Source: an uncultured Selenomonadales bacterium (GTDB lineage Bacteria; Bacillota_C; Negativicutes; Selenomonadales; Selenomonadaceae). Taken from it: a stretch of 7,332 nucleotides of DNA. Made by a program: the position numbers and the translations under genes. A model generated the notes under the pieces. The model was not told where the DNA came from and did no database searches. It saw only the letters and a list, made by a program, of their open reading frames with translations. Below, piece after piece: positions 1 to 5,424 of the stretch. The stretch covers positions 1 to 7,332 of the forward strand of contig CALGGX010000506.1 of assembly GCA_937916025.1 (NCBI GenBank). The letters are read 5' to 3'. Each line of letters opens with the position of its first letter. The stretch's first letter is position 1.

Positions 1-3000
1 AGCTACACCGGCGCCAACGCTGAAGACGTCGACCAAACTATCGCGCAGGTTATCGAGCAGCAGGTCAACGGCACGCAGGGCATGGACTACATGAGCTCGA
101 ACTCCGACGATACCGGCAGATACAGCCTGAGCGTCGTTTTTGAAGTCGGCACCGACGGCGATATGGACAGCGTCAAAGTTCAGAACAACGTCGCCGTGGC
201 GAATGCCAGTCTGCCGAGCGCCGTGCAGTCCGTCGGCGTTGTGACGCGCAAATCTTCAAACGATATGGCGCTGATGTTCGCAATTTATTCGCCGGACGGC
301 ACCTACGACCGCGCGTTCATGAAAAACTACGCCGATATTTATCTGCTCGACGCCGTCAAGCGCGTCAACGGCGTGGGCGATATTCAGATTTTCGGCGCGG
401 ATTATTCGATGCGCGTCTGGCTCAATCCCGACAAGCTCGCTGAACTTGATTTAACTGTTGGGCAAGTCGTCTCCGCGATTAATGAACAGAATCAGCAAGC
501 GGCGGCTGGTACAATCGGTTCAATGCCCGTTTCCAATGGACAGGAGAAACAGTATACCGGCAAAGTTCAAGGGCGCTTGGTCTCGGTTGAGGAATTCGGC
601 AACATCATATTGAAGTCCAACGGCGACGGTTCATTCGTCAAACTCAGAGACGTGTCGCGCATCGAAACCGGGCAGAAGATGAACAACATTGTCGCGAAGT
701 TCAACGGATATCCCGCAGTCGGCTTCGGCATCATGCTGACGTCGGACGCAAACGCAATGCAGACGGTTGCAGGAATTCGCGAACTGCTCGAGCGGCAACG
801 CGAAAATCTTCCGCCGGAACTGCATCTCGATCAGATTTTCGACAGCACCGACTACATCAACGCGTCGATCCATGAAGTCGTCGAGACGTTTGTCGAAGCA
901 CTCGCGCTCGTCGTGTTCGTTATATTCATCTTCCTGCAGAGCTGGCGCGCCACGGTCATCCCGCTCCTCGCCGTGCCGGTGTCTTTGATCGGAACATTCG
1001 CGTCGTTCGTCGTGCTCGACTTCTCGATCAACACTCTGACATTATTCGCAATGGTTCTCGCAATCGGCTTGGTCGTCGACGACGCAATCGTCGTGATTGA
1101 GAACGTCGAGCATCACATGGAAAGCGGCTTGACGCCGGTCGATGCAACCGAGCGCGCCATGGACGAAGTGCAGGGACCTGTCGTCGCAATTGCATTCGTG
1201 CTTGCGGCGGTGTTCGTGCCGGTCGCATTCCTCGGCGGCATGACCGGCGTACTTTATCGACAATTCGCGCTGACGATCGCGATCTCGATGGCGTTATCGG
1301 CGTTCGTCGCGCTGACTCTGACTCCGGCGTTGTGCGCAATGATCTTGAAACCGCACGATCCCGATCAGAAAATGGGCATGCTCGACAAATTCTTCCACGC
1401 CTTCAACGATTGGTTCGATCGGACGAAAAACCGCTACGTCCGCACGGTCGCGCATATGATCAGCATATCGAAAGTGTCGTTCCTGTGCCTGCTCGTGATT
1501 TGCGTTTTGACCGGCTACGTCTATAAATTGATGCCGTCGACGTTCGTGCCGGAAGAAGATCAAGGCTACTTCATGACGGCGGTCTCGTTGCCGGAAGGCA
1601 CTTCGATGAATCACACGGTCGAGACGATGGATAAGCTCGCGGGCGTCGTGATGAAGGAAATGCCGGGGCTCGACAGTTGCATGGCGATCACCGGCTTCGA
1701 CATTCTGTCGTTCGGTTCCAAACCGAGCGCGGGCTTGATCGTTTGCGGTTTGAAGTCGTGGGATAAGCGCGGTCCGGCGGAGTCTGTCAATGCGAATATC
1801 GGAATGATGTTCGGACTCGGCGCGAAAGTCGTGCCGGAGGCGACGGTTATCGCCTTCAACCCGCCCGCACTGCCCGGTCTCGGTTCGGTCGGCGGTTGGG
1901 CATTGCAATTGCAAGACATGTCGGGGCATACGAACGCGGAGTTGAATGAACTCACGCAAAGGATCGTCGCGCTCGGCAACCGGCGTCCGGAACTGCAGGG
2001 CGTTCGCACGACGTTCTCGATCACTTCTCCGACAATCGAGTACGAAGTCGATCGCGATAAAGTCAAACAGCTCGGCGTCGACATCTCGGACGTGTTCAAT
2101 GCATTGCAGATCAATTTCGGCGGCATGCAAGTCAACGACTTCAACCAGTTCGGTCGGACTTACAAAGTCATGTTGCAATCGGACGTGCTGTATCGCTCGG
2201 AAGCGGAAGCGGCGAAATTCGTCTACGTGCGCGGAAGCGGCGGGCAGATGGTGCCGCTGATGACGTTGATCAAGCCGAAGATGAGCACGGGGCCGACGCA
2301 AATCTCGAGATTTAACGCGGCGCGCGCGGTTACAATTCAAGGCAACGCCGGACCGGGATATTCTTCCGGTCAGGCAATGAATGCGATTGAAGAGATCGTG
2401 CGTGCGGAAGCTCCGGCAGGATTCAACATCGAATGGTCGGGGCAATCTCGCGAAGAGAAGAAGGCGGCGAGCTCGACAGGGCAGGTTCTCGCGCTCGCGC
2501 TGGTGTTCGTATTCCTGTGCTTGGCGGCGTTGTATGAGAGTTGGAGCGTGCCGTTCGCGGTGCTGTTGACGGTGCCGACGGGAATATTCGGCGCGCTCGT
2601 GAGCGAATACGGCTTGTCGATCATCGAGGCGTCGATGGGGCATCAGAACTCGGGCTTGCAAGACAGCGTTTACATGCAGATCGGCGTGATCATGATCATA
2701 GGCTTGGCGGCGAAGAATGCGATTCTGATTGTCGAGTTTGCGAAAGTACGCGTCGATCGCGGAATGACACCGATCAAGGCGGCGATTGAGGCGGCAGGAT
2801 TGCGTCTCCGCCCGATCTTGATGACGTCGTTCGCATTTATAATCGGTTGCTTGCCGCTGGCGATTGCAACCGGCGCGGGTTCGGCGGCGCGTAACGGCAT
2901 GGGCGTGGCGGTCGTCGGCGGAATGCTTTTCGCGACTTCGCTTGGTATTTTCCTGATCCCCGTCTTCTTCGTCATAACGGAATGGGTTGCGGAAAAGCTC

Positions 3001-3048
3001 GGCTTCATGAAGCAGGAACGTCGCAAGAAGTCGATCGATTACATGTAA
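1..3048 (+). CDS. RND multidrug efflux transporter, AcrB/MexF-like (HAE1 family), 5' partial
   Basis: Inner-membrane, proton-driven pump of a tripartite efflux system; it would work with a periplasmic adaptor and an outer-membrane channel, neither of which lies in this window. The frame is open from base 1 and reads SYTGANAEDV at the edge, which aligns with AcrB from about residue 48, so only the first ~47 residues (TM1) are missing. The Met at 82 is internal. The proton-relay residues are present: the Asp pair in GLVVDDAIVV (codons 1078-1083), the Lys in GLAAKNAIL (2713-2715), and the Arg and Thr of LRLRPILMTS. The periplasmic head keeps MSSNSD, the GVGD-x-Q-x-FG segment and FNPPALPGLGS, the last recalling the MexF subgroup. 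The ~1,015 visible residues plus the missing part match the usual ~1,050. A loop before SVYMQIGV is about a dozen residues longer than in AcrB. Substrate cannot be read from sequence. Family assignment is firm. Confidence 0.97.
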   Translation, partial: SYTGANAEDVDQTIAQVIEQQVNGTQGMDYMSSNSDDTGRYSLSVVFEVGTDGDMDSVKVQNNVAVANASLPSAVQSVGVVTRKSSNDMALMFAIYSPDGTYDRAFMKNYADIYLLDAVKRVNGVGDIQIFGADYSMRVWLNPDKLAELDLTVGQVVSAINEQNQQAAAGTIGSMPVSNGQEKQYTGKVQGRLVSVEEFGNIILKSNGDGSFVKLRDVSRIETGQKMNNIVAKFNGYPAVGFGIMLTSDANAMQTVAGIRELLERQRENLPPELHLDQIFDSTDYINASIHEVVETFVEALALVVFVIFIFLQSWRATVIPLLAVPVSLIGTFASFVVLDFSINTLTLFAMVLAIGLVVDDAIVVIENVEHHMESGLTPVDATERAMDEVQGPVVAIAFVLAAVFVPVAFLGGMTGVLYRQFALTIAISMALSAFVALTLTPALCAMILKPHDPDQKMGMLDKFFHAFNDWFDRTKNRYVRTVAHMISISKVSFLCLLVICVLTGYVYKLMPSTFVPEEDQGYFMTAVSLPEGTSMNHTVETMDKLAGVVMKEMPGLDSCMAITGFDILSFGSKPSAGLIVCGLKSWDKRGPAESVNANIGMMFGLGAKVVPEATVIAFNPPALPGLGSVGGWALQLQDMSGHTNAELNELTQRIVALGNRRPELQGVRTTFSITSPTIEYEVDRDKVKQLGVDISDVFNALQINFGGMQVNDFNQFGRTYKVMLQSDVLYRSEAEAAKFVYVRGSGGQMVPLMTLIKPKMSTGPTQISRFNAARAVTIQGNAGPGYSSGQAMNAIEEIVRAEAPAGFNIEWSGQSREEKKAASSTGQVLALALVFVFLCLAALYESWSVPFAVLLTVPTGIFGALVSEYGLSIIEASMGHQNSGLQDSVYMQIGVIMIIGLAAKNAILIVEFAKVRVDRGMTPIKAAIEAAGLRLRPILMTSFAFIIGCLPLAIATGAGSAARNGMGVAVVGGMLFATSLGIFLIPVFFVITEWVAEKLGFMKQERRKKSIDYM

Positions 3049-3053
3049 GGTGG
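3047..3053 (+). promoter_or_regulatory. Ribosome binding site deciding the antitoxin start
   Basis: AAGGTGG, one mismatch from AAGGAGG, overlaps the stop codon of the RND gene and lies 5 nt before GTG 3059. The earlier in-frame GTG at 3050 lies inside this site and has no Shine-Dalgarno of its own. This favours 3059 and suggests translational coupling to the transporter gene. Confidence 0.6.
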
Positions 3054-3058
3054 ACATT

Positions 3059-3280
3059 GTGGTAATCTCGTTGCAGTTGAATGAGGCGGAGTCGAATTTT
3101 GTCAACGCTTACGCCGCGCGAAACAACATCGAGCCGACGAAATTGGCTCGTCGCGCTCTCATTGAAAAACTCGAAGACGAAGAAGATTTGCACCGCGCGG
3201 AAGCGGCAATGGCGGAGTTCAGAAAAAATCCGGTGACTTACTCGCATGAAGAAGTCGGAAGTTTGCTCGGATTGAGATGA
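3059..3280 (+). CDS. RelB-like / DUF6290-type ribbon-helix-helix antitoxin
   Basis: Small (73 aa) antitoxin of a type II toxin-antitoxin pair, expected to bind DNA as a dimer and to neutralise a RelE/ParE toxin. The N-terminal strand VISLQLNEAE, then helices (ESNFVNAYAARNN and EPTKLARRALIEKLED) make the usual ribbon-helix-helix order. The acidic tail ending NPVTYSHEEVGSLLGL matches what I recall of DUF6290/RelB-type antitoxins. I chose GTG 3059 because AAGGTGG sits 5 nt upstream; starting at GTG 3050 would add three residues. The stop overlaps the start of the toxin remnant (ATGA), the normal layout for such pairs. It lies only 10 nt after the RND gene and may be read from the same message. 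Because the toxin is broken, this is probably now an orphan antitoxin. It looks intact. Confidence 0.85.
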   Translation: MVISLQLNEAESNFVNAYAARNNIEPTKLARRALIEKLEDEEDLHRAEAAMAEFRKNPVTYSHEEVGSLLGLR

Positions 3281-3375
3281 AGAGTTACTCCGTCGAATAC
3301 ACAGATGATGCATTGAAGGCATTGCACAAAATGGATGAACACGATCGGCGAATGATTTATCGAAGAGTGGCGTAA
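3277..3375 (+). pseudogene. RelE/ParE-family toxin, N-terminal fragment
   Basis: ATG 3277 overlaps the antitoxin stop (ATGA). The 32 codons begin MKSYSVEYTDDALKALHKMD, a typical RelE-superfamily N-terminus (a strand, then a helix with the K-L/M-D pattern), and reach TAA at 3373-3375. Full-length relatives are about 85-90 aa. The reading runs into a mobile-element end; only the first ~28 codons, up to TTTAT at 3356-3360, are confidently host sequence. The last few residues (RRVA) may already be encoded by the insert. The central part of the toxin, carrying the basic residues of the active surface, is missing, so this should not make an active mRNA interferase. Confidence 0.8.
3356..3360 (+). 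other. Candidate IS200/IS605 target site / TAM (TTTAT)
   Basis: IS200/IS605 elements insert just 3' of a 4-5 nt target, which in TnpB-type elements also serves as the TAM. TTTAT lies 13 nt before the AAAG that abuts the left hairpin, a plausible spacing, and it is where recognisable toxin homology fades. This is an inference from position; the true boundary could lie a few bases away. Confidence 0.45.
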
Positions 3376-3409
3376 AGCCCGCCCTTTAGGGCCGGAGCCG
3401 CAAAAAAAG

Positions 3410-3438
3410 TTGACTTTGCTTATCCATTCCGATAAAAT
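3410..3438 (+). promoter_or_regulatory. Near-consensus sigma-70 promoter inside the mobile element
   Basis: TTGACT (3410-3415), a 17-nt spacer, then TAAAAT (3433-3438), preceded by an A-run (3402-3408). The predicted start near 3445 coincides with a hairpin, AGCGG 3445-3449 pairing with CCGCT 3458-3462. In a full-length relative this position would serve the transposon's own gene; here it would transcribe the structured RNA and could read on into the downstream operon. Confidence 0.65.
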
Positions 3439-3444
3439 CGCCTC

Positions 3445-3650
3445 AGCGGTTAGACTTCCGCTTTAACAAAAATGTATTTCAAAGTAAAGTTGTGTCTCTT
3501 GCAAGACTATATTGTAAAGGCGAACTAAGCACGCCGGCAGGAATAAGGGAGCCTGCACAGGTGGAAACTTAAATCCAAACTTCCTAAATGAAGACTCCAC
3601 GATACCGGTTGTCTCCCGGAACCCCCGGCTTTAGCCGTGGGGAGGCGCAA
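3445..3650 (+). ncRNA. Candidate omega RNA / reRNA scaffold of the IS200/IS605 element
   Basis: In TnpB-carrying elements a guide RNA is transcribed from the right end, with the scaffold ending at the right cleavage site and the guide taken from flanking DNA. About 205 nt here fit that layout. A promoter points into it. A series of local stems follows: AGCGG/CCGCT (3445-3462), TCTTGCAAGA (3497-3506), GCAGG/CCTGC (3537-3556), GTGGA/TCCAC enclosing 3561-3600, CCGG/CCGG (3605-3619) and the right-end hairpin 3622-3642. The scaffold would end at GCAA 3650. The guide would then start at 3651 and read the C-terminal toxin fragment. One frame (3530-3570) contains STPAGIREPAQVET, possibly a decayed TnpB C-terminus, which normally overlaps the scaffold. 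The RNA is predicted, not proven. Confidence 0.5.
3622..3642 (+). repeat. Right-end subterminal hairpin of the IS200/IS605 element
   Basis: A CCCCCGGC arm, loop TTTA (3630-3633), and a GCCG-T-GGGG arm give an 8-bp stem with T 3638 bulged out. Bulged stems of this kind are what TnpA (Y1 HUH transposase) recognises. No T-run follows, so it is a poor candidate for an intrinsic terminator. Confidence 0.75.
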
Positions 3651-3651
3651 C

Positions 3652-3723
3652 GCGGAGATTGAAGATGCTCGCGTCTTGATTTTGATCGTCGATGTCGGGC
3701 ATCGAAGCGTCATTTACAATTGA
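3652..3723 (+). pseudogene. RelE/ParE-family toxin, C-terminal fragment
   Basis: Read from GCG 3652, the sequence gives AEIEDARVLILIVDVGHRSV followed by IYN and TGA at 3721-3723. This is the canonical RelE/ParE C-terminus (E-I-x-D-x-x-L-x-I-L-x-V-x-V-G-H-R-x-x-Y), directly after the mobile-element end. Together with the N-terminal fragment it accounts for about 50 of ~88 residues; the middle ~38 residues are not present in the window. Removing 3361-3650 would join the halves out of frame (Y-R-G-D-stop), so simple excision would not restore a toxin. It is not expected to be translated by itself. Confidence 0.8.
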
Positions 3724-3724
3724 G

Positions 3725-3730
3725 AGGAGG
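3725..3730 (+). promoter_or_regulatory. Strong Shine-Dalgarno for the GTG 3739 gene
   Basis: A perfect AGGAGG, 8 nt before GTG 3739. It lies immediately after the stop of the toxin remnant, so in the ancestral arrangement this gene may have followed the toxin in one operon. Confidence 0.8.
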
Positions 3731-3738
3731 AGTCGTCG

Positions 3739-4071
3739 GTGGCGGTCGAGAAAAATTACCGGGTTGGCAAAGAGAATCAGTATTCGGCGGAAAAACTCCG
3801 CGCGGGCGAAACGATCATTCTGATCGGCTTCGGTCAGAGCATGGTTCCGATCCTGAAGTCGGGGCAACCGGCACTCGTCGAGCCCGTCACCGATTCTACT
3901 CCGCTCAAGAAAAACGATGTCGTTTTCGCGAAAGTGAACGGGCATTTCTACCTCCACAAAATCTCGGCAATAAAAAACGGCAACTCATATCTGATTGCCA
4001 ACAATCACGGGCACGCCAACGGCTGGGTGTCTCGCAATAAAATTTACGGCAGAATGATTCAACGGCTTTGA
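3739..4071 (+). CDS. Small S24/S26 peptidase-fold protein (signal-peptidase/LexA-like)
   Basis: 110 aa, GTG start fixed by AGGAGG. Residues 30-39 read GFGQSMVPIL, the G-x-S-M-x-P box that carries the catalytic Ser (S34) in S24/S26 peptidases. The following KKNDVVFAKVNGHFYLHKI (57-75) matches the strand pair that brings in the second catalytic residue. That position looks like His73 (L-H-K, compare L-H-R in SipW/Sec11-type enzymes) instead of the Lys of bacterial LepB/LexA, but I assign it by eye. ANNHGHANGWV (87-97) takes the place of the GDN-type box. No N-terminal membrane segment, signal peptide or helix-turn-helix is seen, so it is neither a normal signal peptidase nor a complete phage repressor. 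It lies 15 nt before the first glycosyltransferase gene, probably in the same transcript; a role in processing or regulating that pathway is only a guess. Confidence 0.7.
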   Translation: MAVEKNYRVGKENQYSAEKLRAGETIILIGFGQSMVPILKSGQPALVEPVTDSTPLKKNDVVFAKVNGHFYLHKISAIKNGNSYLIANNHGHANGWVSRNKIYGRMIQRL

Positions 4072-4086
4072 AGGGAATGATGCAAG

Positions 4087-5411
4087 TTGAGACCGACATT
4101 CGTAGATAAGCGCGCTGTCGATTACGTCCTTGATGGATTTCAGAATTTCTATCAGCATTGTCTCGAACGCGAAGAATTTAATTCCGAGGATATGAAAGAA
4201 TTCATGGAACCGATTTTCGAGCGCGCAGGGTACCGATCGATTAATCAACATAGGGGGGGGAATTATTAATCATACATGACTCGGGCGTCGGTGATTTCAT
4301 AATTATGTCTGCCGCGCTCCGCGAGATCAGACGCATTTATCCGACCGCACACATCACGTTGATGATCTGCGAAGAGTCGAGAAACGTTGCCGAGCATTGC
4401 CCCTACGTCGATGAAATTTTGATTAACATTCATCCGTTCGCTTTTAATAATTATCCTCTGGTCTATGATCGTAACGCAACCATGTCGGCAGAATTGTTGA
4501 GACGCCGATACGATATTGCCTTCGCTTTTGCTCATTATCCGAGCTCGCTTCTGCTCGCTTATATGAGCGGCGCACGCATTTGCGTCGCACATGCTTTTTC
4601 TGCACAGAATGAAGCCTTTGAGATCGGTGAATTATCGGCTTTCTTGCCTCTCCTGACAATTCAAGCTCCGAAATGGATTTACGGCACGCACAGTGTCGAG
4701 CATGGACTCGCATTAATCTCTGGCGTTACGCAAATTCCGATCACCAATCGCGAAACCGAAGTGTGGTATACGCCTTTCGATTACACCATTGCCGAAAGAT
4801 TTTTAAGAGAGCACGTCGATACGAACAAACGGCTTTACGGGTTATGTATGGGCGGCGTCGGCTATCGAAAAAAGTGGTCGCCGGAGAAATACGCGAAGTT
4901 GGTCGAGATGATTGTCGAAGAGGAGCCCGATGTTGATTTTCTGATTTTCGGCGGTGGAAAAATTGATGAAGAGTCTGCTGCAGACTTCAAACAGCACTTG
5001 GATGAAAACGTTTTGCGCGATCACATTTTTGATCTGACGGGGGAGAGCACTTATCGGGTAAGCGCGGTGTTGCTGAGTTTCTGCGATATGTATATCGGAA
5101 ACGACACCGGCACAATGCATCTTGCGGCGACGGTGAAGACGCCGGTTCTTACGCCGAGTTGCTTTGCCGCCGATGCCGACATTCGATATAATGTCCTTAA
5201 CATTTATTATCCGTACCACGTTCCGTCGGTGACGGTACTCGTCAAACATGCGCTGCCGGAGTGTATTAATCCGAGTCACGGTGTTGGTTGCATAGTTGAC
5301 GACCATCCGCATTGCATCGCGCAGATCGAGCCCGAAACAATGTTTGCCGCTTACAAAATGCTGAAAGTTCGGATCGAACAAAAAATCATCGAGCCGCTCT
5401 TTGTCAGTTAA
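4087..5411 (+). CDS. Glycosyltransferase family 9 (heptosyltransferase-like) protein, copy A, frameshifted at poly-G
   Basis: GT9 enzymes transfer heptose or related sugars from nucleotide donors during LPS/glycan assembly at the cytoplasmic face. The first 58 codons (TTG 4087, AAGGGA at 4071-4076) contain FMEPIFERAGYR, identical to copy B, then run through G8 (4253-4260) to a TAA at 4267. The rest continues in another frame from 4263: LLIIHDSGVGDF, then AALREIRRIYPTAHITL, KKWSPEKYAKL and YIGNDTGTMHLAA, the GT9 signature (Asp 5103-5105, His 5118-5120), ending at TAA 5409-5411. One extra G joins the halves into 441 aa, close to copy B's 443. No other disruption is visible, which argues against old decay. 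ATG 4305 is a poor alternative start because it would lose the SGVGDF motif. A competing 10-codon ORF (ATG 4077/4080 to TAA 4107) overlaps the TTG. Acceptor and donor sugars cannot be read. Confidence 0.85.
4253..4260 (+). repeat. Poly-G tract (G8) at the frameshift point
   Basis: Eight consecutive G residues in the linker between the N-terminal module and the GT9 domain of copy A. With 8 G the gene is out of frame; with 9 G (or 6) it reads through. The intact paralog has no G-run at the corresponding place (about 5574-5605). Such runs are typical slipped-strand contingency sites, and they are also typical places for sequencing error. Confidence 0.9.
4319..4358 (+). repeat. Nucleotide-identical block shared with the tandem paralog
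   Basis: Positions 4319-4348 are identical to 5661-5690, and over 4319-4358 versus 5661-5700 only one of 40 bases differs. A second identical block of 29 bases is 4389-4417 versus 5731-5759. The sequence between and around them has diverged much more. The identity includes silent positions, pointing to recent duplication or gene conversion. Confidence 0.8.
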
Positions 5412-5412
5412 C

Positions 5413-5416
5413 GGAG
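5413..5416 (+). promoter_or_regulatory. Shine-Dalgarno deciding the TTG 5425 start
   Basis: GGAG, 8 nt before TTG 5425. It lies downstream of the alternative in-frame TTG 5401, which overlaps the end of copy A and has no such site, so it supports the later start. Confidence 0.7.
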
Positions 5417-5424
5417 TGATTTTA

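Larger units (their letters stand above)
3361..3650 (+). mobile_element. TnpB-less IS200/IS605-family derivative (PATE/MITE-like), ~290 bp
   Basis: Both ends look like subterminal hairpins of this family. The left end has AAAG (3374-3377), the same as the left guide tetranucleotide described for IS608, followed by a GCCC-TTTA-GGGC stem-loop (3381-3392) that extends past one bulged C (3393). The right end has GAA (3619-3621), then a stem-loop 3622-3642 (CCCCCGGC, loop TTTA, GCCG-T-GGGG with bulged T 3638), and GCAA at 3647-3650 as the putative right cleavage site. Host toxin sequence resumes directly at 3651-3652. There are no terminal inverted repeats and no target duplication, as expected here. 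No TnpA or TnpB gene is present, so it would need enzymes supplied in trans. The interior holds a promoter and a structured RNA-like region. The family call is strong; the exact left boundary is not. Confidence 0.8.

Noticed and set aside
3050..3058. GTG 3050 as the antitoxin start
   Set aside because: It lies within the AAGGTGG site itself; GTG 3059 has correct spacing and gives the usual short N-terminus.
1294..3105. A 603-codon open frame on the minus strand opposite the RND gene
   Set aside because: Its product is rich in Arg, His and Gln with no recognisable domain or membrane pattern, and the plus strand clearly encodes the transporter. It is a codon-bias shadow.
3622..3650. Right-end hairpin as a rho-independent terminator
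   Set aside because: The stem is GC-rich but is followed by GAGGCGCAA with no T-run. The bulge and TTTA loop fit a transposon end much better.
3376..3738. tRNA, CRISPR repeat array or small protein gene in the inter-gene stretch
   Set aside because: No cloverleaf, no spaced direct repeats, and frames are broken by many stops. The stretch is explained by the mobile element plus the toxin C-terminal remnant.
4305..5411. Copy A glycosyltransferase as a separate 368-aa gene starting at ATG 4305
   Set aside because: The frame is open upstream to 4254 and encodes LLIIHDSGVGDF, the first conserved motif, before this ATG. No good ribosome site precedes it, and the paralog shows that the true N-terminus lies at about 4087.
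5401..5424. TTG 5401 as the start of copy B
   Set aside because: It overlaps the end of copy A, adds eight residues without counterpart in copy A, and lacks a ribosome site. TTG 5425 has GGAG at 8 nt.
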